Below, piece after piece: positions 37,573 to 50,798 of a stretch of 64,000 nucleotides of DNA. This stretch comes from Sepiola atlantica (taxonomy: Eukaryota > Mollusca > Cephalopoda > Sepiida > Sepiolidae). Numbering within the stretch: position 1 is the stretch's first letter; every line of letters begins with the position of its first letter. The position numbers and the translations under genes are program-made. The notes beneath the pieces were generated by a model. It saw only the letters and a program-made list of their open reading frames with translations, was not told the origin of the DNA and did no database searches. Where the stretch lies: assembly GCA_963556195.1 (NCBI GenBank), contig CAUVYP010001193.1:310001-374000 (forward strand), in the 5' to 3' direction.

Positions 37573-38398
37573 CCTGATGAAATCTAGTGAAAATCGACTC
37601 GCACAACGTGTTTTTCATTAGTTATTCACGGATATCCTTTACACAAACATCCACATTCGAAAGTCATAATTCCATGTTGTAAAGCGTAAACCTGATGAAA
37701 TCTAGTGAAAATCGTCTCGCACAACGTGTTTTTCATTAGTTTTTCACGAATATTGATTACACGCACATCCACATTAGAAAGTCATAATTCCATGTTGTAA
37801 AGCGTAAACCTGATGAAATCAAGTGAAAATCGTCTCGCACAACGTGTTTTTACTCAGTTATTCACGAATATCGATTAGACAAACATCCACATTCTAAATT
37901 CATAAATCCATGTTGTAAAGCGTAAACCGTATGAAATCAAGTGAAAATCGTCTCGCACAACGTGTTTTTACTCAGTTATTCACGTATATCGTTTACACAA
38001 ACATCCACATTCAAAAGTCATAATTCCATGTTATAAAGCGTAAACCTGATGAAATCTAGTGAAAATCGACTCGCACAACGTGTTTTTCATTAGTTATTCA
38101 CGAATATCGTTTACACAAACATCCACATTCAAAAGTCATAATTCCATGTTATAAAGCGTAAACCTGATGAAATCTAGTGAAAATCGACTCGCACAACGTG
38201 TTTTTCATTAGTTATTCACGGATATCGTTTACACAAACATCCACATTCGAAAGTCATAATTCCATGTTGTAAAGCGTAAACCTGATGAAATCAAGTGAAA
38301 ATCGACGCGCACAACGTGTTTTTCATTAGTTATTCACGTATATCGTTTACACAAACATCCACATTCGAAAGTCATAATTCCATGTTGTAAAGCGTAAA
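36509..38398 (+). repeat. 16-mer HOR of 1,890 bp
   Basis: Markers K, L (36863 and 38753) and G (37455 and 39345) recur at 1,890 bp. The repeat continues as a second copy from 38399 to about 39816, where a D-like unit with ttatacac follows C in place of the direct C-to-E step seen at 37927. Compared with the corresponding 17-mer at 54-56 kb (2,008 bp), one A2 unit is missing between the two adjacent B units at 38281-38516. Confidence 0.8.
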
Positions 38399-40052
38399 CC
38401 TGATGAAATCAAGTGAAAATCGACGCGCACAACGTGTTTTTCATTAGTTATTCACGTATATCGTTTACACAAACATCCACATTCGAAAGTCATAATTCCA
38501 TGTTGTAAAGCGTAAACCTGATGAAATCTAGTGAAAATCGACTCGCACAACGTGTTTTTCATTAGTTATTCACGGATATCGATTACACGCACATCCACAT
38601 TAGAAAGTCATAATTCCATGTTGTAAAGCGTAAACCTGATGAAATCAAGTGAAAATCGTCTCGCACAACGTGTTTTTACTCAGTTATTCACGAATATCGT
38701 TTACACAAACATCCACATTCAAAAGTCATAATTCCATGTTATAAAGCGTAAATATGATGAAATCTAGTGAAAATCGACTCGCACAACGTGTTTTTCATTA
38801 GTTATTCACGTATATCGTTTACACAAACATCCACATTCGAAAGTCATAATTCCATGTTGTAAAGCGTAAACCTGATGAAATCTAGTGAAAATTGACTCGC
38901 ACAACGTGTTTTTCATTAGTTATTCACGAATATCGTTTACACAAACATCCACATTCGAAAGTCATAATTCCATGTTGTAAAGCGTAAACCTGATGAAATC
39001 TAGTGAAAATCGTCTCGCACAACGTGTTTTTTCACTCAGTTATACACGAATATCGTTTACACAAACATCCACATTCAAAAGTCATAATTCCATGTTATAA
39101 AGCGTAAACCTGATGAAATCTAGTGAAAATCGACTCACACAACGTGTTTTTCATTAGTTTTTCACGAATATCGATTACACGCACATCCACATTAGAAAGT
39201 CATAATTCCATGTTGTAAAGCGTAAACCTGATGAAATCTAGTGAAAATCGACTCGCACAACGTGTTTTTCATTAGTTATTCACGAATATCGTTTACACAA
39301 ACATCCACATTCGAAAGTCATAATTCCATGTTGTAAAGCGTAAACCTGATGAAATCTAGTGAAAATCGTCTCGCACAACGTGTTTTTCATTAGTTATTCA
39401 CGTATATCGTTTACACAAACATCCACATTCAAAAGTCGTAATTACATGATGTAAAGCGTAAACCTGATGAAATCTAGTGAAAATCGACTCGCACAACGTG
39501 TTTTTCATTAGTTATTCACGGATATCCTTTACACAAACATCCACATTCGAAAGTCATAATTCCATGTTGTAAAGCGTAAACCTGATGAAATCTAGTGAAA
39601 ATCGTCTCGCACAACGTGTTTTTCATTAGTTTTTCACGAATATTGATTACACGCACATCCACATTAGAAAGTCATAATTCCATGTTGTAAAGCGTAAACC
39701 TGATGAAATCAAGTGAAAATCGTCTCGCACAACGTGTTTTTACTCAGTTATTCACGAATATCGATTAGACAAACATCCACATTCTAAATTCATAAATCCA
39801 TGTTGTAAAGCGTAAACCTGATGAAATCTAGTGAAAATCGTCTCGCACAACGTGTTTTTCATTAGTTATACACGAATATCGATTACACGCACATCCACAT
39901 TAGAAAGTCATAATTCCATGTTGTAAAGCGTAAACCGTATGAAATCAAGTGAAAATCGACTCGCACAACGTGTTTTTCATTAGTTATTCACGGATATCGT
40001 TTACACAAACATTCACATTCGAAAGTCATAATTCCATGTTGTAAAGCGTAAA

Positions 40053-40172
40053 CCTGATGAAATCCAGTGAAAATCGACGCGCACAACGTGGATTTCATTA
40101 TAGTTATTCACGAATATCGTTTACACAAACATCCACATTCGAAAGTCATAATTCCATGTTGTAAAGCGTAAA
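40053..40172 (+). repeat. Irregular 120-bp monomer with clustered changes
   Basis: A B-like unit with tccagtg at 11-17 and gtggatttcattatagtt where others have gtgtttttcattagtt. It holds a ta insertion and several substitutions within about 15 bases, unlike the usual isolated changes. The homologous unit near 57061 is normal. Confidence 0.83.
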
Positions 40173-42178
40173 CCTGATGAAATCAAGTGAAAATCGTCTC
40201 GCACAACGTGTTTTTACTCAGTTATTCACGAATATCGATTAGACAAACATCCACATTCTAAATTCATAAATCCATGTTGTAAAGCGTAAACCTGATGAAA
40301 TCTAGTGAAAATCGTCTCGCACAACGTGTTTTTCATTAGTTTTTCACGAATATCGATTACACGCACATCCACATTAGAAAGTCATAATTCCATGTTGTAA
40401 AGCGTAAACCGTATGAAATCAAGTGAAAATCGTCTCGCACAACGTGTTTTTACTCAGTTATTCACGTATATCGTTTACACAAACATCCACATTCAAAAGT
40501 CATAATTCCATGTTGTAAAGCGTAAACCTGATGAAATCTAGTGAAAATCGTCTCGCACAACGTGTTTTTCATTAGTTTTTCACGAATATCGATTACACGC
40601 ACATCCACATTAGAAAGTCATAATTCCATGTTGTAAAGCGTAAACCTGATGAAATCAAGTGAAAATCGACGCGCACAACGTGTTTTTCATTAGTTATTCA
40701 CGTATATCGTTTACACAAACATCCACATTCGAAAGTCATAATTCCATGTTGTAAAGCGTAAACCTGATGAAATCTAGTGAAAATCGTCTCGCCATTCGTG
40801 TTTTTCATTAGTTTTTCACGAATATCGATTACACGCACATCCACATTAGAAAGTCATAATTCCATGTTGTAAAGCGTAAACCGTATGAAATCAAGTGAAA
40901 ATCGTCTCGCACAACGTGTTTTTCATTAGTTTTTCACGAATATCGTTTACACAAACATCCACATTCGAAAGTCATAATTCCATGTTGTAAAGCGTAAACC
41001 TGATGAAATCTAGTGAAAATCGACTCGCACAACGTGTTTTTCATTAGTTATTCACGGATATCGTTTACACAAACATCCACATTCGAAAGTCATAATTCCA
41101 TGTTGTAAAGCGTAAACCTGATGAAATCAAGTGAAAATCGACTCGCACAACGTGTTTTTCATTAGTTATTCACGGATATCGTTTACACAAACATCCACAT
41201 TCGAAAGTCATAATTCCATGTTGTAAAGCGTAAACCTGATGAAATCAAGTGAAAATCGACGCGCACAACGTGTTTTTCATTAGTTATTCACGTATATCGT
41301 TTACACAAACATCCACATTCGAAAGTCATAATTCCATGTTGTAAAGCGTAAACCTGATGAAATCTAGTGAAAATCGACTCGCACAACGTGTTTTTCATTA
41401 GTTATTCACGGATATCGATTACACGCACATCCACATTAGAAAGTCATAATTCCATGTTGTAAAGCGTAAACCTGATGAAATCAAGTGAAAATCGTCTCGC
41501 ACAACGTGTTTTTACTCAGTTATTCACGAATATCGTTTACACAAACATCCACATTCAAAAGTCATAATTCCATGTTATAAAGCGTAAATATGATGAAATC
41601 TAGTGAAAATCGACTCGCACAACGTGTTTTTCATTAGTTATTCACGTATATCGTTTACACAAACATCCACATTCGAAAGTCATAATTCCATGTTGTAAAG
41701 CGTAAACCTGATGAAATCAAGTGAAAATCGACGCGCACAACGTGTTTTTCATTAGTTATTCACGAATATCGTTTACACAAACATCCACATTCGAAAGTCA
41801 TAATTCCATGTTGTAAAGCGTAAACCTGATGAAATCAAGTGAAAATCGTCTCGCACAACGTGTTTTTACTCAGTTATTCACGAATATCGATTAGACAAAC
41901 ATCCACATTCTAAATTCATAAATCCATGTTGTAAAGCGTAAACCTGATGAAATCTAGTGAAAATCGTCTCGCACAACGTGTTTTTCATTAGTTTTTCACG
42001 AATATCGATTACACGCACATCCACATTAGAAAGTCATAATTCCATGTTGTAAAGCGTAAACCGTATGAAATCAAGTGAAAATCGTCTCGCACAACGTGTT
42101 TTTACTCAGTTATTCACGTATATCGTTTACACAAACATCCACATTCAAAAGTCATAATTCCATGTTATAAAGCGTAAA

Positions 42179-44100
42179 CCTGATGAAATCTAGTGAAAAT
42201 CGACTCGCACAACGTGTTTTTCATTAGTTATTCACGTATATCGTTTACACAAACATCCACATTCGAAAGTCATAATTCCATGTTGTAAAGCGTAAACCTG
42301 ATGAAATCTAGTGAAAATTGACTCGCACAACGTGTTTTTCATTAGTTATTCACGAATATCGTTTACACAAACATCCACATTCGAAAGTCATAATTCCATG
42401 TTGTAAAGCGTAAACCTGATGAAATCAAGTGAAAATCGACGCGCACAACGTGTTTTTCATTAGTTATTCACGGATATCGTTTACACAAACATCCACATTC
42501 GAAAGTCATAATTCCATGTTATAAAGCGTAAACCTGATGAAATCTAGTGAAAATCGACTCGCACAACGTGTTTTTCATTAGTTATTCACGTATATCGTTT
42601 ACACAAACATCCACATTCGAAAGTCATAATTCCATGTTGTAAAGCGTAAACCTGATGAAATCTAGTGAAAATTGACTCGCACAACGTGTTTTTCATTAGT
42701 TATTCACGAATATCGTTTACACAAACATCCGCATTCGAAAGTCATAATTCCATGTTGTAAAGCGTAAACCTGATGAAATCTAGTGAAAATCGACTCGCAC
42801 AACGTGTTTTTCATTAGTTATTCACGAATATCGTTTACACAAACATCCACATTCGAAAGTCATAATTCCATGTTGTAAAGCGTAAACCTGATGAAATCTA
42901 GTGAAAATCGTCTCGCACAACGTGTTTTTTCACTCAGTTATACACGAATATCGTTTACACAAACATCCACATTCAAAAGTCATAATTCCATGTTATAAAG
43001 CGTAAACCTGATGAAATCTAGTGAAAATCGACTCGCACAACGTGTTTTTCATTAGTTATTCACGGATATCGTTTACACAAACATTCACATTCGAAAGTCA
43101 TAATTCCATGTTGTAAAGCGTAAACCTGATGAAATCAAGTGAAAATCGACGCGCACAACGTGTTTTTCATTAGTTATTCACGAATATCGTTTACACAAAC
43201 ATCCACATTCGAAAGTCATAATTCCATGTTGTAAAGCGTAAACCTGATGAAATCAAGTGAAAATCGTCTCGCACAACGTGTTTTTACTCAGTTATTCACG
43301 AATATCGATTAGACAAACATCCACATTCTAAATTCATAAATCCATGTTGTAAAGCGTAAACCTGATGAAATCTAGTGAAAATCGTCTCGCACAACGTGTT
43401 TTTCATTAGTTTTTCACGAATATCGATTACACGCACATCCACATTAGAAAGTCATAATTCCATGTTGTAAAGCGTAAACCGTATGAAATCAAGTGAAAAT
43501 CGTCTCGCACAACGTGTTTTTACTCAGTTATTCACGTATATCGTTTACACAAACATCCACATTCAAAAGTCATAATTCCATGTTATAAAGCGTAAACCTG
43601 ATGAAATCTAGTGAAAATCGACTCGCACAACGTGTTTTTCATTAGTTATTCACGTATATCGTTTACACAAACATCCACATTCAAAAGTCATAATTCCATG
43701 TTATAAAGCGTAAACCTGATGAAATCTAGTGAAAATCGACTCGCACAACGTGTTTTTCATTAGTTATTCACGGATATCGTTTACACAAACATCCACATTC
43801 GAAAGTCATAATTCCATGTTGTAAAGCGTAAACCTGATGAAATCAAGTGAAAATCGACGCGCACAACGTGTTTTTCATTAGTTATTCACGTATATCGTTT
43901 ACACAAACATCCACATTCGAAAGTCATAATTCCATGTTGTAAAGCGTAAACCTGATGAAATCTAGTGAAAATCGTCTCGCCATTCGTGTTTTTCATTAGT
44001 TATTCACGGATATCGTTTACACAAACATCCACATTCGAAAGTCATAATTCCATGTTGTAAAGCGTAAACCTGATGAAATCAAGTGAAAATCGTCTCGCAC
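42179..44100 (+). repeat. Block matching 27.3-29.2 kb and 46.2-48.1 kb
   Basis: The rare gcattcg (27845 and 42731), aaacattcac (28196 and 43082) and the catt-type unit (29065 and 43951) all lie at offset 14,886. The last two also recur at a further 4,014 bp (47096 and 47965). In the copy at 46.7 kb the gcattcg change is absent. Confidence 0.82.
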
Positions 44101-45600
44101 AACGTGTTTTTACTCAGTTATTCACGAATATCGATTAGACAAACATCCACATTCTAAATTCATAAATCCATGTTGTAAAGCGTAAACCTGATGAAATCTA
44201 GTGAAAATCGTCTCGCACAACGTGTTTTTCATTAGTTTTTCACGAATATCGATTACACGCACATCCACATTAGAAAGTCATAATTCCATGTTGTAAAGCG
44301 TAAACCGTATGAAATCAAGTGAAAATCGTCTCGCACAACGTGTTTTTACTCAGTTATTCACGTATATCGTTTACACAAACATCCACATTCAAAAGTCATA
44401 ATTCCATGTTGTAAAGCGTAAACCTGATGAAATCTAGTGAAAATCGTCTCGCACAACGTGTTTTTCATTAGTTTTTCACGAATATCGATTACACGCACAT
44501 CCACATTAGAAAGTCATAATTCCATGTTGTAAAGCGTAAACCTGATGAAATCAAGTGAAAATCGACGCGCACAACGTGTTTTTCATTAGTTATTCACGTA
44601 TATCGTTTACACAAACATCCACATTCGAAAGTCATAATTCCATGTTGTAAAGCGTAAACCTGATGAAATCTAGTGAAAATCGTCTCGCCATTCGTGTTTT
44701 TCATTAGTTTTTCACGAATATCGATTACACGCACATCCACATTAGAAAGTCATAATTCCATGTTGTAAAGCGTAAACCGTATGAAATCAAGTGAAAATCG
44801 TCTCGCACAACGTGTTTTTCATTAGTTATTCACGTATATCGTTTACACAAACATCCACATTCGAAAGTCATAATTCCATGTTGTAAAGCGTAAACCGTAT
44901 GAAATCAAGTGAAAATCGTCTCGCACAACGTGTTTTTCATTAGTTTTTCACGAATATCGTTTACACAAACATCCACATTCGAAAGTCATAATTCCATGTT
45001 GTAAAGCGTAAACCTGATGAAATCTAGTGAAAATCGACTCGCACAACGTGTTTTTCATTAGTTATTCACGGATATCGTTTACACAAACATCCACATTCGA
45101 AAGTCATAATTCCATGTTGTAAAGCGTAAACCTGATGAAATCAAGTGAAAATCGACTCGCACAACGTGTTTTTCATTAGTTATTCACGGATATCGTTTAC
45201 ACAAACATCCACATTCGAAAGTCATAATTCCATGTTGTAAAGCGTAAACCTGATGAAATCAAGTGAAAATCGACGCGCACAACGTGTTTTTCATTAGTTA
45301 TTCACGTATATCGTTTACACAAACATCCACATTCGAAAGTCATAATTCCATGTTGTAAAGCGTAAACCTGATGAAATCTAGTGAAAATCGACTCGCACAA
45401 CGTGTTTTTCATTAGTTATTCACGGATATCGATTACACGCACATCCACATTAGAAAGTCATAATTCCATGTTGTAAAGCGTAAACCTGATGAAATCAAGT
45501 GAAAATCGTCTCGCACAACGTGTTTTTACTCAGTTATTCACGAATATCGTTTACACAAACATCCACATTCAAAAGTCATAATTCCATGTTATAAAGCGTA
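44100..45600 (+). repeat. Block matching 40.2-41.7 kb and 57.2-58.7 kb
   Basis: The catt-type units at 40763, 44659 and 57769 anchor a run of C, D, E, D, B, catt-type D, one or two ccgtatg units, A2 units, B, K and C'. The copies at 44.8 and 57.9 kb have two successive ccgtatg units; the copy at 40.9 kb has one. The offset 40763 to 44659 is 3,896 bp. Confidence 0.78.
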
Positions 45601-46540
45601 AATATGATGAAATCTAGTGAAAATCGACTCGCACAACGTGTTTTTCATTAGTTATTCACGGATATCGTTTACACAAACATCCACATTCGAAAGTCATAAT
45701 TCCATGTTGTAAAGCGTAAACCTGATGAAATCAAGTGAAAATCGACGCGCACAACGTGTTTTTCATTAGTTATTCACGAATATCGTTTACACAAACATCC
45801 ACATTCGAAAGTCATAATTCCATGTTGTAAAGCGTAAACCTGATGAAATCAAGTGAAAATCGTCTCGCACAACGTGTTTTTACTCAGTTATTCACGAATA
45901 TCGATTAGACAAACATCCACATTCTAAATTCATAAATCCATGTTGTAAAGCGTAAACCTGATGAAATCTAGTGAAAATCGTCTCGCACAACGTGTTTTTC
46001 ATTAGTTTTTCACGAATATCGATTACACGCACATCCACATTAGAAAGTCATAATTCCATGTTGTAAAGCGTAAACCGTATGAAATCAAGTGAAAATCGTC
46101 TCGCACAACGTGTTTTTACTCAGTTATTCACGTATATCGTTTACACAAACATCCACATTCAAAAGTCATAATTCCATGTTATAAAGCGTAAACCTGATGA
46201 AATCTAGTGAAAATCGACTCGCACAACGTGTTTTTCATTAGTTATTCACGTATATCGTTTACACAAACATCCACATTCGAAAGTCATAATTCCATGTTGT
46301 AAAGCGTAAACCTGATGAAATCTAGTGAAAATTGACTCGCACAACGTGTTTTTCATTAGTTATTCACGAATATCGTTTACACAAACATCCACATTCGAAA
46401 GTCATAATTCCATGTTGTAAAGCGTAAACCTGATGAAATCAAGTGAAAATCGACGCGCACAACGTGTTTTTCATTAGTTATTCACGGATATCGTTTACAC
46501 AAACATCCACATTCGAAAGTCATAATTCCATGTTATAAAG

Positions 46541-48548
46541 CGTAAACCTGATGAAATCTAGTGAAAATCGACTCGCACAACGTGTTTTTCATTAGTTATT
46601 CACGTATATCGTTTACACAAACATCCACATTCGAAAGTCATAATTCCATGTTGTAAAGCGTAAACCTGATGAAATCTAGTGAAAATTGACTCGCACAACG
46701 TGTTTTTCATTAGTTATTCACGAATATCGTTTACACAAACATCCACATTCGAAAGTCATAATTCCATGTTGTAAAGCGTAAACCTGATGAAATCTAGTGA
46801 AAATCGACTCGCACAACGTGTTTTTCATTAGTTATTCACGAATATCGTTTACACAAACATCCACATTCGAAAGTCATAATTCCATGTTGTAAAGCGTAAA
46901 CCTGATGAAATCTAGTGAAAATCGTCTCGCACAACGTGTTTTTTCACTCAGTTATACACGAATATCGTTTACACAAACATCCACATTCAAAAGTCATAAT
47001 TCCATGTTATAAAGCGTAAACCTGATGAAATCTAGTGAAAATCGACTCGCACAACGTGTTTTTCATTAGTTATTCACGGATATCGTTTACACAAACATTC
47101 ACATTCGAAAGTCATAATTCCATGTTGTAAAGCGTAAACCTGATGAAATCAAGTGAAAATCGACGCGCACAACGTGTTTTTCATTAGTTATTCACGAATA
47201 TCGTTTACACAAACATCCACATTCGAAAGTCATAATTCCATGTTGTAAAGCGTAAACCTGATGAAATCAAGTGAAAATCGTCTCGCACAACGTGTTTTTA
47301 CTCAGTTATTCACGAATATCGATTAGACAAACATCCACATTCTAAATTCATAAATCCATGTTGTAAAGCGTAAACCTGATGAAATCTAGTGAAAATCGTC
47401 TCGCACAACGTGTTTTTCATTAGTTTTTCACGAATATCGATTACACGCACATCCACATTAGAAAGTCATAATTCCATGTTGTAAAGCGTAAACCGTATGA
47501 AATCAAGTGAAAATCGTCTCGCACAACGTGTTTTTACTCAGTTATTCACGTATATCGTTTACACAAACATCCACATTCAAAAGTCATAATTCCATGTTAT
47601 AAAGCGTAAACCTGATGAAATCTAGTGAAAATCGACTCGCACAACGTGTTTTTCATTAGTTATTCACGAATATCGTTTACACAAACATCCACATTCAAAA
47701 GTCATAATTCCATGTTATAAAGCGTAAACCTGATGAAATCTAGTGAAAATCGACTCGCACAACGTGTTTTTCATTAGTTATTCACGGATATCGTTTACAC
47801 AAACATCCACATTCGAAAGTCATAATTCCATGTTGTAAAGCGTAAACCTGATGAAATCAAGTGAAAATCGACGCGCACAACGTGTTTTTCATTAGTTATT
47901 CACGTATATCGTTTACACAAACATCCACATTCGAAAGTCATAATTCCATGTTGTAAAGCGTAAACCTGATGAAATCTAGTGAAAATCGTCTCGCCATTCG
48001 TGTTTTTCATTAGTTATTCACGGATATCGTTTACACAAACATCCACATTCGAAAGTCATAATTCCATGTTGTAAAGCGTAAACCTGATGAAATCAAGTGA
48101 AAATCGTCTCGCACAACGTGTTTTTCATTAGTTATTCACGTATATCGTTTACACAAACATCCACATTCGAAAGTCATAATTCCATGTTGTAAAGCGTAAA
48201 CCGTATGAAATCAAGTGAAAATCGTCTCGCACAACGTGTTTTTCATTAGTTTTTCACGAATATCGTTTACACAAACATCCACATTCGAAAGTCATAATTC
48301 CATGTTGTAAAGCGTAAACCTGATGAAATCTAGTGAAAATCGACTCGCACAACGTGTTTTTCATTAGTTATTCACGGATATCGTTTACACAAACATCCAC
48401 ATTCGAAAGTCATAATTCCATGTTGTAAAGCGTAAACCTGATGAAATCAAGTGAAAATCGACGCGCACAACGTGTTTTTCATTAGTTATTCACGTATATC
48501 GTTTACACAAACATCCACATTCGAAAGTCATAATTCCATGTTATAAAG
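46541..48548 (+). repeat. 17-mer HOR of 2,008 bp, tandem copy 1
   Basis: The aaacattcac unit (47096) and the catt-type unit (47965) recur at exactly 2,008 bp (49104 and 49973). The matching interval is about 46541-48320. Confidence 0.82.
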
Positions 48549-50556
48549 CGTAAACCTGATGAAATCTAGTGAAAATCGACTCGCACAACGTGTTTTTCAT
48601 TAGTTATTCACGTATATCGTTTACACAAACATCCACATTCGAAAGTCATAATTCCATGTTGTAAAGCGTAAACCTGATGAAATCTAGTGAAAATTGACTC
48701 GCACAACGTGTTTTTCATTAGTTATTCACGAATATCGTTTACACAAACATCCGCATTCGAAAGTCATAATTCCATGTTGTAAAGCGTAAACCTGATGAAA
48801 TCTAGTGAAAATCGACTCGCACAACGTGTTTTTCATTAGTTATTCACGAATATCGTTTACACAAACATCCACATTCGAAAGTCATAATTCCATGTTGTAA
48901 AGCGTAAACCTGATGAAATCTAGTGAAAATCGTCTCGCACAACGTGTTTTTTCACTCAGTTATACACGAATATCGTTTACACAAACATCCACATTCAAAA
49001 GTCATAATTCCATGTTATAAAGCGTAAACCTGATGAAATCTAGTGAAAATCGACTCGCACAACGTGTTTTTCATTAGTTATTCACGGATATCGTTTACAC
49101 AAACATTCACATTCGAAAGTCATAATTCCATGTTTTAAAGCGTAAACCTGATGAAATCAAGTGAAAATCGACGCGCACAACGTGTTTTTCATTAGTTATT
49201 CACGAATATCGTTTACACAAACATCCACATTCGAAAGTCATAATTCCATGTTGTAAAGCGTAAACCTGATGAAATCAAGTGAAAATCGTCTCGCACAACG
49301 TGTTTTTACTCAGTTATTCACGAATATCGATTAGACAAACATCCACATTCTAAATTCATAAATCCATGTTGTAAAGCGTAAACCTGATGAAATCTAGTGA
49401 AAATCGTCTCGCACAACGTGTTTTTCATTAGTTTTTCACGAATATCGATTACACGCACATCCACATTAGAAAGTCATAATTCCATGTTGTAAAGCGTAAA
49501 CCGTATGAAATCAAGTGAAAATCGTCTCGCACAACGTGTTTTTACTCAGTTATTCACGTATATCGTTTACACAAACATCCACATTCAAAAGTCATAATTC
49601 CATGTTATAAAGCGTAAACCTGATGAAATCTAGTGAAAATCGACTCGCACAACGTGTTTTTCATTAGTTATTCACGAATATCGTTTACACAAACATCCAC
49701 ATTCAAAAGTCATAATTCCATGTTATAAAGCGTAAACCTGATGAAATCTAGTGAAAATCGACTCGCACAACGTGTTTTTCATTAGTTATTCACGGATATC
49801 ATTTACACAAACATCCACATTCGAAAGTCATAATTCCATGTTGTAAAGCGTAAACCTGATGAAATCAAGTGAAAATCGACGCGCACAACGTGTTTTTCAT
49901 TAGTTATTCACGTATATCGTTTACACAAACATCCACATTCGAAAGTCATAATTCCATGTTGTAAAGCGTAAACCTGATGAAATCTAGTGAAAATCGTCTC
50001 GCCATTCGTGTTTTTCATTAGTTATTCACGGATATCGTTTACACAAACATCCACATTCGAAAGTCATAATTCCATGTTGTAAAGCGTAAACCTGATGAAA
50101 TCAAGTGAAAATCGTCTCGCACAACGTGTTTTTCATTAGTTATTCACGTATATCGTTTACACAAACATCCACATTCGAAAGTCATAATTCCATGTTGTAA
50201 AGCGTAAACCGTATGAAATCAAGTGAAAATCGTCTCGCACAACGTGTTTTTCATTAGTTTTTCACGAATATCGTTTACACAAACATCCACATTCGAAAGT
50301 AATAATTCCATGTTGTAAAGCGTAAACCTGATGAAATCTAGTGAAAATCGACGCGCACAACGTGTTTTTCATTAGTTATTCACGTATATCGTTTACACAA
50401 ACATCCACATTCGAAAGTCATAATTCCATGTTATAAAGCGTAAACCTGATGAAATCTAGTGAAAATCGACTCGCACAACGTGTTTTTCATTAGTTATTCA
50501 CGGATATCGTTTACACAAACATCCACATTCGAAAGTCATAATTCCATGTTGTAAAG
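48549..50556 (+). repeat. 17-mer HOR of 2,008 bp, tandem copy 2
   Basis: Second copy, with private changes tgttttaaag near 49135, atatcatttac near 49801 and gaaagtaataattcc near 50301. It carries gcattcg at 48753, which copy 1 lacks. The match ends at the chimeric unit 50327-50444. Confidence 0.82.
50327..50444 (+). repeat. Chimeric monomer A2/B
   Basis: Has T13 as in A2 but gacgcg, cgtatatcg and A107 as in B. The corresponding place near 48.3-48.5 kb has a full A2 followed by a full B. The exchange lies between positions 13 and 27 and removed one monomer. Confidence 0.82.
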
Positions 50557-50798
50557 CGTAAACCTGATGAAATCAAGTGAAAATCGACGCGCACAACGTG
50601 TTTTTCATTAGTTATTCACGTATATCGTTTACACAAACATCCACATTCGAAAGTCATAATTCCATGTTGTAAAGCGTAAACCTGATGAAATCTAGTGAAA
50701 ATCGACTCGCACAACGTGTTTTTCATTAGTTATTCACGGATATCGATTACACGCACATCCACATTAGAAAGTCATAATTCCATGTTGTAAAGCGTAAA

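Larger units (their letters stand above)
33909..41700 (+). repeat. Large duplicated block, copy 1 (~7.8 kb)
   Basis: This block reappears at 50.8-58.8 kb. Matched markers: tataccg 34085/50975, gtcgtaattaca 35419/52309, 37545/54435 and 39435/56443, catt-type unit 40763/57769. The offset moves from 16,890 to 17,008 to 17,006 to about 17,124 through gain or loss of single monomers and the 2-bp insertion in the unit at 40053. Confidence 0.85.
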
